Below, piece by piece: positions 26,601 to 38,800 of a stretch of DNA of 64,000 nucleotides. The translations under genes and the position numbers were made by a program. Where the stretch lies: assembly GCA_025345505.1 (NCBI GenBank), contig JANVCC010000049.1:7283568-7347567 (forward strand), in the 5' to 3' direction. The notes under the pieces were generated by a model. The model had not been told where the DNA came from. It worked only from the letters and a program-made list of their open reading frames with translations, and ran no database searches. Each line of letters starts with the position of its first letter. Position 1 is the first letter of the stretch. The stretch is from Todiramphus chloris collaris (Eukaryota > Chordata > Aves > Coraciiformes > Alcedinidae).

Positions 26601-28240
26601 CCTTATTTTAAACAGCGAATGTAATAGGGAAAGGCTAGGATGCAAATAACTACGCATTATTTTATGCTAACACAAACTGATCATAGTAGTTAGCAATTTA
26701 TTTTCCTGTGGCTTGGCTATTTTGCCACCCTTTCTGTCATATCTGCCTGCATCAGGGCATCTCAAACCCGTTGGCCATGGCCTTGGGGCCTTGCAGAGAA
26801 GGGGGCTGCATGCCTCAAAACAGAACAAGTATGTCTATGACAGGAAAATATGTTCAGCTGCTGAGGGAAGCAGCAGAGCACCCATTGCAGTGGGTGCCCC
26901 AGCCCTCCCCTGACAGGAGTTGCTCCACCTCCTATGTCTGCTGGCTTTGCCAAGCACAGCACAGCCAAGAATCGCTCACTAAAGCCTATCTCTGTGGCTT
27001 GTGGCTGCAAGCTGTATCTTCTCAACTGTCCCAGGCTTTGCCCTGTCCTCAACTGGTCTACTCACAGGTTCATAGCACTATTTACAGTGGTGTTCATACT
27101 CGTACCCTTGTGCTGAAAATACCCAGACTCTTGCCCTACTCCTAAATATGCCCTTAGGAAAGCACCTTTCAAAAAAGACCTCCAGGTTCTGCCTGGATGT
27201 TGAGCTTTAGCTTGTGCTCTCCTACCTACGTGGAGATCAGCTGCTGCTTTTTGGGGTTGAACTGCAAAAGAGGGCTCTCCAAGGGAGTGTTCACTGAGTC
27301 AGGCAGGGAGTATTTTCTCTGCCAAATACATCTGAGCATTTGATAGAACGAATGAGAACTCTGTTTCCCTTAGCATTTTCCTTACTGAAAATCTGAGTTT
27401 TGTTGGCCAGGAACTGCCCAAAACTAGAGGATTTTGTTTTATTGAAGAGAAAGCCATTTCTGTTGATTTTGTACTTGAGGTGAGCGAGGAGGGGCTGCAC
27501 GTGTGTGTGCTTGTGTCTGCACTTACACTCGTGTGTATGAGAGGGATAGAAAAGCACAGGTATGATTTTATAATCTCTTCCATTTATTTATTAGCTCTGG
27601 ATATTTCTACCTGCTCTGCTAGATTTGACCATTGTAGGAAATTCAGTGCTCAGAGGTGCCCCAACCTAGAGCAGAGCAGCTGTAGTTGGCAGAGGGACAG
27701 GCTCAGACCAGCCCTGAGCATGGCTGGAGTCTGTTTTCACCAGAATTTAGTCCTTAAACCCCAGTGCACAGTGGTAACCTCTGGCCGGGCCTTTATGGAA
27801 GCAGGACATGCATATGTTTGCTCTTTCCATTTTTCATATGCTCTTGACAACCCCACACCCAGAATTTAGGGTCTGTATTAAATCCTGGCAAGCTGCAAAT
27901 CTTCTTGTAATTAAATATGATCATTTGGGGATTGTCAGGCTGAAAAAGGAATTTATAATGGCTCATAATTTTTAGCTTATACTTTTGAAAATAATAAAAA
28001 TATTTCAAATTCATAATTCAGTATTATATTGGCTTCAGACAGTGACCATAAATACCAAACTTCAGCCTAAAGCAGGCCAGAGTTTTCCAGCCAAGTAATA
28101 AATCACTGGAAATAAGAGCCAGTTTGGCATTACTTCATCCTGCCTCTGCATTTATACAGCCGACTGGAAGGAGATGCTTTGGGTTACGATAACAGCTCTT
28201 GAAAATTTTCTTAACTCCCCTTTATTTTGAATCCTGTGTA

Positions 28241-28264
28241 TTGAATACAGAGTACTGTATTCAA
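28241..28264. other. perfect 10-bp hairpin in intron 2
   Basis: TTGAATACAG, loop AGTA, then CTGTATTCAA. The arms pair perfectly. The stem is short for a microRNA precursor and I do not propose one. Confidence 0.7.
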
Positions 28265-28793
28265 CTCGTTATTACTTGTGTTCAATTTTAACATATCCAT
28301 GAATCTAAGGTATGGCAGAGTTTTGCTGGTTTTTTTGTTTCATTGGTTTTTGGTTTTGTTTTTTTTTTAATTTGCCATTTTACAAACCAGAATCTTAATT
28401 TTTTGAAGAGACTTTTCTCTGCTTATAAATACTGCTACTATTAGCATGTATCTAAGCATAAATGCAAGCAGAACATTTGAAACAGCTTGTTTTTGAAAGC
28501 ACAGATTTAGGGCTCGATCTAAAGAATATGCTGTCATTTCATTTCAGTTTGAAGTTATTTAACTCTGTTTCTTCAAACCCTTTCTGCTCCAAAAGCAGGA
28601 AAAAAAAACCAAACCAAACAAACCCCAGTGAGTTTTGTGGAAACATTCTGAGACTTTACTGAAGGTTTTTAACGTTTCTGAATTTCATCTTGCTCCTTCT
28701 GGTCAAAAACATTTACTGAATTTGATCAGAATTTGCAACAAAAAACAAAGGTTTTATCATCTTGAAAAACTTTTTCTTTGATTTTGGATTAGC

Positions 28794-28832
28794 TTTTTTT
28801 CTTTTTCCTTTTCCTTTTTTTTTTTTTCCCCC
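28794..28832. repeat. polypyrimidine tract
   Basis: A T-rich run with CC interruptions, ending in a run of C. It is low complexity, lying about 370 nt upstream of exon 3. Confidence 0.8.
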
Positions 28833-29088
28833 ACTTACTGTCAGAAAAAAAAAGCCCAATAAACCAAATTAAGTACGTTCAACTCCACTCAGCATACCCT
28901 GGATTCTGCTCATGAGGTAAGTCCTTTTAGCTCTCAGTACCTCTAATTCACCATCTTCAGAGTGGGGAAGATGTGTTGCTATCCCCTATAGATAATTTCT
29001 GAGCTATTGGTGGAAATTGCTATAGAAGAACACAATAGCAGCAGTTTTGTTCTATAGCACCCACAGATTGGCACCACAAATTAACATA

Positions 29089-29094
29089 TGCATG
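29089..29094 (+). promoter_or_regulatory. FGF13: TGCATG, candidate Rbfox site upstream of exon 3
   Basis: UGCAUG is the established Rbfox binding hexamer. This copy lies 103 nt before the exon 3 start, within the range where Rbfox sites influence splicing. One hexamer may occur by chance, so function is only a suggestion. Confidence 0.3.
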
Positions 29095-29160
29095 AATGGG
29101 CATTTTGTATTTTGTTCTGGTAATTGTGGTTTAATTCTCTATCTAACCTGCATACTCTAA

Positions 29161-29361
<201 letters not shown>

Positions 29362-30682
29362 TAATTTACTCTTCCAAGGGTTATAACCTATAGACATGAG
29401 TTTTGATGGCAAATTCAGTATTTACTGGTGGTGATAGTCTGTTTTAAGTTTATTACTGTATTTCTATTATGAATACATGTGAATGTGCTGAATCAAACTG
29501 TGGTGCCTTTGATGATGCAAAATAGTGATCCTGAAGTGTGAAATAAAAAAAAAACAACTCCACAGCCAAAACCCCAATCAGAAATTGTTGTTGTTCATGG
29601 TCACTGTGGACTGATTGAGCTAATCAGTGTGGGGTGCAGAGGGAAAGCGACAACTTTGTGAATCACATGCCTGCTTGAACATATTTCATATCATCCTATA
29701 GAATCTCAATTACTGTTATTAAAAGGGATTAGAGAAAGTAATTTTTTTTTTCATTTGGCCAGGATTTCCAAATGGAAGTGGGTGCCAAAATTTAATGTCT
29801 TCTTGTTGCTGAGTGACTAAATAAATGTATTATTATCAGTTTTGATAAAGAATGTCAGTTAATAATTTTCTGTGGTATTTCTCAAGAGAGCAAACAGTGG
29901 GTTTATTACAAAAAAAAAGGAAAAAGGACATTTGAAAAAATAGACCATTTATCAATTAAAAACATTTAGTTGAACTACGTTCAGGAACTTTAATTAGAAA
30001 GACTTAATAGATTTTTTTTTTCCCAAGGAGGAAAATAGAGGAAAATGTAATTTATTATCTACGACAAATTATTCTCTTCTATGAATGATTCCCTTAAGGT
30101 GCCTTTAATACTGATAACAATTAAGTAAACTTATTCAAATCTCTCATTTGTTTCACAATCCTGACAGCTGGGACAAGGGGCAGCTTTGCATATTTTTCCT
30201 CTTCTATCTGCCAGAACGAAAGCAAATTAGAACTGGTTATGCTGTGCAGCAAAGTAAAATTTCAGTGAAGGGCATCGAACTCTGCTGTTCTTTTTGCTCT
30301 GGCTGTTTGCTTAGTGCAGTTAATCCACCGAGCCGTTTGCAGGGCAGCAGCCACACAGCCAGATCGTGCAAAGTCCCCTTAATCCTGAGTAGTCATGCTC
30401 CTCTGACAGCACGCTGTCATTTACATGTGCACTGCAAACATACCTTGGACTGCGCGGCGCCTTTTCCTTTCCATCAGCATCCTCAGCCGCGCTCTGTGCT
30501 GGCTGCCCAGTTGCCCAGCGCTGAGCCGGGATCAGCTCCATCTTGGGGAGCATCCCAGGGTGGGATGCAGAGGTTTGTACATAGAGTGAAATTCCATCAC
30601 CATGCAAAGCAGACGTGCTTGGTTTGAGCAGGTCAGTTACTGGCAGAATCAGCAAAGGCGCATGAAATGGTAACTGCTCTTT

Positions 30683-30880
30683 ATCACAGAATGCTAGGGG
30701 TTGGAAGGGACCTCAAAAGGTCATCTAGTTCAACCCCGCTGCCAGAGCAGGATCACCTAGGTTAGGTCATTCAGGATCACATCTAGGTGGGTTTTGAATG
30801 TCTTCAGAGGAGACTCCACAACCTCCCTGGGCAGCCTCTTCCAGGCTCTATCACCCTCACAGCAAAGAAGTTTCTCCTGA
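30683..30880 (-). mobile_element. CR1 LINE 3'-end fragment, minus strand
   Basis: Starts ATCACAGAATGCTAGGGGTT, the complement of the CR1 tail and 3' UTR. It continues GAAGGGACCTCAAAAGG and CCTCCCTGGGCAGCCTCTTC. It is closely similar to the start of the larger copy at 53474, but only about 200 bp long and truncated at its 5' end. Confidence 0.92.
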
Positions 30881-33048
30881 GAAAATGAGACATGACCCCG
30901 AAGTCAAAAGGACCGCTGAGAGAATGAAGTGTTGCTTCTAGTATCCCTCAATGTAAGGAGGACAGGCAGAATAGAACCCTTACTTAGATTAAATCCTGCT
31001 TTTAGTTTGATGGATATCTAGGCATCTTAGGCAGAGCTCAAAGATTCACTTTGCTTGTAATTTCTGGTATTTGCATTTGTTAGGGATAGGTTTTCTTGTG
31101 GTCTGATATGTCACAGTAAATAGTGTCTTCCTTGAATTCTTTAGTATCTCTGAGTTTAATAGTTTATGCTGTTGCAAAATTAACTGTTGACATCCCTTTA
31201 TTTTCCCCTTAGTAGCAATGGTCATTTTTGTTTATTAGGAAGATATATTTTCTTACATTTATTCTTTTATTCCTCTTGAACCTGAAGGTCTTGGCAAGGC
31301 CTTAAATGGACTTTTGTCACATCGTTGTGTCCCAAATGTGTATTTTTAAACACTGTTCACAAAGACAGGTGTCCAATTAACGTTGATCTACTTTCACAAA
31401 GAAAGTTTCCACCAAAGTTCTCAATAATCTTGGGTATGTCACGTGATATCTTCTGGTTTGATTGTTTTGTCCTTCGCTATAATTGCAAGAAGCTTGCCTT
31501 GGTGGGCAAAACCTAGCTCTCACGTCTGTCGATGTGCCTAGAGAATGGATAAGGGCTGGTGAGGAGCATCTGCCCCTACTTCACCTGCTATGCAAATAGG
31601 TTGCTGGAATTGCAGTTCCAGCACCAGTTTTTTGAAGTGTTTCTAGCACTTCTTTTGCTGATAATGGTCCTGTCAGCCAGGGATACAGTCTGACAGCCTG
31701 ATGCATGGGAAATTAGCTCTATATTTTGGGCTGGGTTCTTGGTTGATGTAAATGAGTCCCAGGAGAGCTCGGCTGATTTATACCAGCTGAACACTCACCT
31801 GTTCAAGGGATGCCAACAGGGAATTTGGGGACCAGATCAGCTCAAGTAAATGACATCCATCTACACATCCTGAGGGTTTCCAAGCACTTGCAGGGATGTG
31901 TTCCTGAATGGAATTTGTCAGGAGCAGACAGATGGCAACATGGGATTGATTGGGAGCAAAAGCCCCGCACAGCACTCTCAAATTCCTGAAGCAAGAATAC
32001 AGGGAAAAATAGAAATATACTTAAATTGTAGATAACTGTAACAGATAGGTGCACCATTTCCAGAGAGAAATGAAATTAGCATTGACGATGCAGTGTGATA
32101 GGGAGAGGGAATGTTGTGATCGATGTCATGACCACTTGCTTTCAGGTTTTTTGTGACTCTAGTGCTGCAGTCATGCTTGTGTCTGTGCAGAACCATTTCT
32201 TTTAGATTGCATAGCCGAGGGTTATGGATTCATTTGGCGAGTGGTTTGAAAAGCACCCTACTAACATGCCACCCCCATTCCTCACCACGTGCTACTGTCT
32301 GTGCCTTAAACCTGATAGCACCTTTTAGCCTGAAACAGTTCCAAAACACTGTGCCTGATAAAGAGGCCACTAAGTCCATGGCAATTACCCCAGTGGTAAA
32401 TAGGTAAATAAGACATCTGGCATACGGGTGGATAAACAGAGGCTCAGCTACGTGCTTTCCCACACTCACAATGGAAACTGCATTAGGGCTATCACACCAG
32501 GTGTCCCATTTCCATGCATCTTGCACTAAATTGCAGTATTAAATCACAGTTCCTTTTCTTTTTAGTGACTATGGTGAATTCTTGTGGTTTATTCCTTATG
32601 ATATATTTTTTTAGGTCTGGGCTGTGCAGCAACAAAACTGACTTAGTTGATTTTTGGTGACCTGCATATGTAGAAAATACGTCCTAGCCACAATCCATTG
32701 CATTTGTCGGCAGATGGAGAATATCTGCAGAGCCATTTGCTCATTTGTTGAGCTCTGCCTTTGGCCTCACCTCTTCCTCCTCAGCATTCTGCCAGGGTGG
32801 GGACTCAGGTATCTGCCCTCACACGTAGCCTGCACTGGGGTTTGCTTCTGATCCAGTGACTGTAATCAAGAATGAGGTGAATTTGCTCCATGGAGGGATC
32901 AGTGATGTATAATAAATTTGTAGAGAACAGATATCTGTAGTTGGCTGCCAAAGTTTATAGATAGTTTGCAGCATTTGTCAGAGCAAAAATAAGTTCTTTA
33001 ATATAATGATAAAAGCTCCCTGGGGACAAGGCAGCAACTCAGATAAGC

Positions 33049-33070
33049 AAAAAAAAAAAAAAAAAAAAAA
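33049..33070. repeat. poly-A tract (22 A)
   Basis: A pure run of 22 A. There is no recognisable retrotransposed gene or element upstream of it, so I call it only a homopolymer. Confidence 0.85.
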
Positions 33071-33970
33071 GATGTTAAAATAAATATGTAGTTATCTACA
33101 TTTGTTATAGAAGCACATTAAATGTCCTGGACTGCAGGGAAGGGGGAAGCAACCTTAGTCAAGCTGGCAGCCGGCTGTGCTGCCAGTGCTCACCCCTCTC
33201 TGAGCAGGGGGGGACCTCCCCTCCAGACCAACTGGAAAATGCATCCTCATATCACAGACCACCACCACGTTTGAATTTTTAAATTCTTTTTTTTTCGTTA
33301 GCCAGTGTCCTACCAAAGTTGACGGGAGTTGTGTGACTGCATCTCCCAAGCCAAACTCACCCTCCCAGTTTTATTTGGAGGCACATTGTCGGGAGTGATT
33401 TGAAGCCGTAGCTCTTCCTGCTGTTTGGTGCTTGAGCATCCATCTGAAATGAAAACACAAGGTTTGATTCATCTCCTCTTACACCAGTGTCATGCTGCCG
33501 CAAGATGACTTAAACAGTGTTATGGTACTGCTGCCTTACGTAACCACTTAATGAATCATGCCCTTTTGTATTTTAGGATGGCTTTTGTTTTAACTTATTT
33601 TCCATTCTGCGAGCAGACATCTTTTCTGATGACCACCATGAATGCCACACTTGAGTTTTTCAGGTTTCATACCCTATGAATGCCTTGTGTTCTTTTGTTA
33701 TCTTGGACAAACGAGTGAAAAATTGTAAGCATCTGTTTGTCAGGCACGTAGTTCTAGAGCTATTGCTTTCTCATTAAAGTGATTGTGATGTGGCAGAGGA
33801 GGCTCACAGTGAGCCAGAGCAGCAGCTGAGTGAAGTTCATGAATGGGAAGGCATGTAGGTAGGTGAAGAGAATTGGGTGTGCTCCTTCAGTTCTACACAG
33901 GCTGTAGCATAACCCAAAATACAGCAAATTAAAAATAAAACCCAACAACCTAGGAACACCTATCATGCCA

Positions 33971-34012
33971 GAGTTTTAAAAGTCATTTAGTGAGTTTTAA
34001 AAATCATTTAAT
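33971..34012. repeat. 21-bp direct duplication
   Basis: GAGTTTTAAAAGTCATTTAG is followed directly by GAGTTTTAAAAATCATTTAA (units of 21 bp with the preceding or following base). Two A/G differences separate the copies. Confidence 0.75.
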
Positions 34013-37000
34013 GATTGCCAGTGAAACACATGTATCTCCTATAGAATATTTCATCCCATGTAATTGTGTGCTTGTTTAGCCTGGGTGCGTTGTCAGAAAC
34101 AGTAAAATTAACTGTGTGCTGCTCATTGCATCCTCCTGGACAGTCTCAGGAGCTATGCAGCTCAGCTTGGCAGGAGTGTTTGTTTTCCACCTTATCTTGT
34201 TCTGGGTGCCTGTGATTTGCCAAAGCATTTGATTTAATAGTGTCATATATTCAAGCAAGTGTACAGTTTTTCCCAGGTTGGCTAGAGTCTAAGAGTAGTC
34301 TTTTGCCTTGACTATGTGTCTGTCCCTCCCTCCTACTGCCTTTCAGCTTATATATTGGAAATTCAGGGCATTCAGCCTTTTGTAGGGTGGGTATTAGGAC
34401 GTGTGCTACACTGCAGAGTTGCTTTGTTAGCTGTTCTGGGATGTCCAGTATTTTTCAGTTAATAGAGCTGCTGTACATGGCTTAATATTGCCATTTCTTG
34501 TCTGATGTGCTCGGCGCAGAGCTAACATGGATTTAAGGAGCACTTTGATATAATACCCTGTGCAGAAATTTATATATAATTTATCCTGAGAGAGCATTCA
34601 GCTAACACTGTCCTGTATATGTAAAACAGATTGTCATATATAAGTTTGGTACCTGCACAGAAAGTAAATATTGTATGAAGCGTGCACGTTGATTATAGCC
34701 AAGAGAACTGAAATGTGATTAAATTCTCAGAGTGATTCAAAAATTGGTTTTGGTGAGTTGGAGAGAAGAGAAGTTTGTGCATATTTTAATACTGAGCAGT
34801 GCAGTGGAGACCTGCTGTAGCTAATGGGTATGGCTGGAGCATTTATAATGAATTACTGGCAAAGAGCATTTTTCCACCTCAGGGAAATAGCACAAACCAA
34901 GAGATAGGGGAAATAATCAAAAACTTCATCTAGTTAAATTTACACGTCAGTATAAATCATTTTTTACCATGAATGCTCAAGTGCAGACTATACCTTAATA
35001 TAGTTCATTCTCTTCAACGACAGAATCTTAGATACAGCCGCAGCCCATTTTTCTTTCCATCGCCACACCTTGCTTTCTGACGGATAAACGTGCAGCATCC
35101 TCACAGCCAGGAGGGCAGCTCTGGCCCTCCCACCACCCGGTGCCTGCTGACAGCCCTGACAGCACCCGGTGCCCCACAGCAAAGGTGGGAGAGAGGGCAG
35201 GCAAAGTGTGGGATCAACGCTGGGACAGGAGCATGCTCAGAGGAGATTCCCAGGCACTGTAGGACCAATCTGAACTGATAAATGTTTTCTGACACCTTCA
35301 ACCAGGGACACTGCTCTAAATTATGCCAGCAGCTAAGCTCAGCAGATGCAAAGAATTGTAGCTGGTTCAGTCTTACAGCAGCGTACCAGTGCAGAGGTGG
35401 TTGCTGGCCAGTGCCTGGCATGGAGGCATGAAGCTTGGTGGGTCTCCGTGCAGCATCACAGGCTCCTGATAACACTGCCCAGATGTGTGCTCCCTGGCTC
35501 AGGCTGAGCTCACAGGCTCAGCCTATTGGCAGGGAAACCTGCCTTTTTTGGGATTATTTGTGAACTGGACTGTGCCCAGCAGTGTAGCTGCAGAGCCTGC
35601 TGCTCACAGACCTGTCTCCCACTCACTGGAGGGAGCAGCAGCCTGTGCCTGAGCTTGCTGCGCTGTCTGGCCCTGCTCTGTGATGTGGGACACTCCTGGG
35701 GGTTGGGGCCCTGGGCAGCAGAGTGGTTTCCTGCAGCAGGTCTTCCTTAATGAGATATGTGCTGGTCTTTCTTAGTGAAAGTGATGCTGCTGAGTGGTGA
35801 GGCAGAGAGATGGGTGCTGTTTCATTCGGGTGTTTGCCTCTGCTGGGGTCAGTGTGATTCCAGATTTCAGGAGACAGCCTGCCTTCTGTCTCCATCAGAA
35901 AAGTGGGGAGGGCATCACCCTCCCATGGGAGACTTATTAGGAGACTCGGTAAGCTGAAAGCCTTGGAGCTATTAAGCTGCTTTTCTCTACAAGTCATCCC
36001 CCAGGCATCTGAAATCCACAGAGGTGCTGCTGTGCATCCATCCCTCACTGCAGGGCGTGGGAGCTGAGGATGCTCAGCACCTTCTAAAATGAGGCTTCAT
36101 AAGAGGAGCCCAAGCATGAAAAAGTGATGCTTCAGGACCATGCTCGGCACAGATCCTGACTGACCTGCAGTTAAATGCCTTTGCAATGGTTTCCTCACAG
36201 ACCGGCTGTTAAAAATCAGCAGTGAAATTGCTGTTCGTGCAAGAACAGTTTCAATGTCCTGTAAGATAAATAATATACATGTGAAGTAGATAAAAGACTA
36301 AAAATGCATCCACTTTTTTTTAATCATTTGCTGATCAGTGCTAAAGTCCTTGGGTGAAAAGACAGAAAGTCTTTATAAGCTCAGACTTAGGTGCTGCTCA
36401 GAGCAGAAGTTTGGGACTCGGCAAGCTCAGAAATATGGCCAAAATGGCAATAGATCTCACAAGGCCCAGTTTTTCAGTCTATTGCTCTGCTCACTGGGCT
36501 CATAGTGACACAAAACCAGCATGGTGCTTAAAAAAAAAAAAGCCATGGCAGAATTTGGAGCTGGACCGGAGTTTGACAGTTTGGCACCTGGAATGCACAC
36601 CACTTGCTTCCAGCATCGCATTTCAGCCCCACACCAGCAAACAAGGAATACTGAGTTCCAAGACTTCCAGGTTACTCACAACTCCTCACCGTCACGTGGC
36701 AAAGCATGTTTGGCAAGCGAGAGTTGTAAGCAGATAAGGACTTGAGCAGACGGCGTGAGTTGCAAAGTGCTAGAATAAGAGCACTGCCAGGTTCTCGGCG
36801 TGTTCAGCTGGGATCGTACATTCAGATCGCCAAACGATGGATTACATTGCTATGATTCAGCAAAGCCAGTGAGAAATGTGCTGCTTTCCTCTCCTAAATT
36901 TGGTTGGGGTGTTGTGACTGGTGGCATAAGTGCCTGTGGGGTGAGGGCCAGGCTCTTGCAGGTTGCTGGGAAAATATATGTGGTTGTATTTATGTGGATA

Positions 37001-38778
37001 TTTGAGTTGTTGCTTTTTTTTTTCCCCTGGTATGTAACATCTTCAAGATCAGAAGCGAGAGAGCTTTCCAGACTTGCTTAATTAAAAGAAAATACTATTA
37101 TGGAACCTCAGCTTCTTTCCTGCACTTGCCTTTCCTTCTAGAAAGCTTTCTACCTTTCCTACATCTGCCCAGAAGGGCTTCCCCTCCCTCTCGTGCTGCA
37201 GGTTGAGCTAATGAGCAGCTCTTGTCACAGTGACTCAGCAGTGCTTCTGCCTCCTTACGCTCCCTGCCTAACCTGCCGACAGGCTGGCTCACCCCTACGA
37301 TGGTGCCTGCAGCCTGCTGCTGCCTCTAAATGCCCACATGAAGATGAACATCTCAACAAGGATGCTGGAGCAATCAAAGCCAGTCTTCAAGGACTCCCCA
37401 AACCAACAGGGGTGGGTTGGTACTGGAAAACAAACTCAGAACTTGAGTAGAAACTAACCCAGGATGACACTGAAACACAAGGATTCATCACATTTATTAA
37501 AGCTGCAGAAAGTGTTTTCCACGCAGCACATGTTCAGCTGGGGAACTGCAGTGGGGTGGTGGGGATGCTATCATTTTGATGGGTTCTTTTAGGTTTTCAT
37601 TTAGGTAAAGTCTTGAAAGAAAAATATTGCAAAATAGGATAATGTCATGTTTGGCTTAGAAATGTCTTGAAATGATGGTTCACCAGAGGCTGGGGAAGTG
37701 TGCTGGGAAAATAAAGGGGTAAAATTCCTTTTTTCTTATGCTCTTCTGTAGGCATCTACACTTAGACAACAACAAGCCAACGGCTTGAGAAAGATGTGCC
37801 CTCACTGCTCAGTCCTCTTGTTGCATCCCATTGACGTATGGGTTAGTTTTCAGGATGCTGTTGCTACTCCGATGAGAAATACCCTAAAGTGTCAGTTAAC
37901 CTTGATTAAGGATATACAGGGAAAAAGTGGCCATGGTGAGAGAGTGGGACTGGGGTGAGAATGGGCTGCAGGAAGAGCTGAACAACGAGATGGAAGTGTG
38001 CCTGTTCCTGCGTATGCACGTTCCTACGCCTGTTCTTGTGTGTGCCTGTAGCTGCAGGGGAGGACCCGGAGCCTCGGCTGTTGCTGCAGTGCTAGGACAA
38101 ACAAAATTTGGCAGATCCTATGCTAAAAGTAAGTAAAGGGCAGCTCAGTTCCCAAAAATGACTATCCATCAATCCAGGCTGGCATCATCAACAGATCTGC
38201 CATGTGTGGGTATTCGGAGTGACTTTATTAAACACATTTTTGTGTCTTTATCTACACGTAGCCCTGCAGTTGCGACAGTGTTAAGAGGAAGTGCATTCAG
38301 TTCTGTTCCTACTTGGCAACCTCAGGAGAAATATTTCCTCCTTTCTGACTGTTTACATCCTTGCAAACCCACGAAAGCATCCTTTTCCTAGCAGAACTTT
38401 TACTGCAAATAATCAGGTGCAAAACCTGAGAATCCAGCTTGACTTCATTCACATTGCATTTGCAGGGTTACCAAGCAAAAGGCATCTACTAAGCAAAACC
38501 AGCGGGGAGTCAGTGAGCAAGGAAAAAGAGTTGTTATCCCCAAGATGCTGAGGTTTATGGTTGCTTCTGGGAACTGCAGCACAACTGAAGGGGGTTTCCA
38601 AAGGAAACTCTGTTACTTCAGTCAAGGAGAGCCTGAATGCCATCCTCTTGGCATGATTTCGCAGCACTGAAACCAGAGACACCTGGATGAGTCCTAGAAA
38701 GCAGAATAAACATGGCATGTGGTATGGAAGCTAAGCAGGGACAAAGGAAACAGAAAAGTTGTCATATTTAGATTATGC

Positions 38779-38800
38779 TTCTGAAACCTTGGTTTCAGAA
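38779..38800. other. perfect 10-bp palindromic hairpin
   Basis: TTCTGAAACC, then TT, then GGTTTCAGAA. The arms are perfectly complementary with only two bases between them, so it is close to a DNA palindrome. Palindromic TTC...GAA spacing is used by some transcription factors, but no specific factor can be named. Confidence 0.6.

Noticed and set aside
33049-33070. Poly-A tract as the tail of a processed pseudogene
   Set aside because: No gene-like sequence precedes the run, and no matching target-site duplication was seen.
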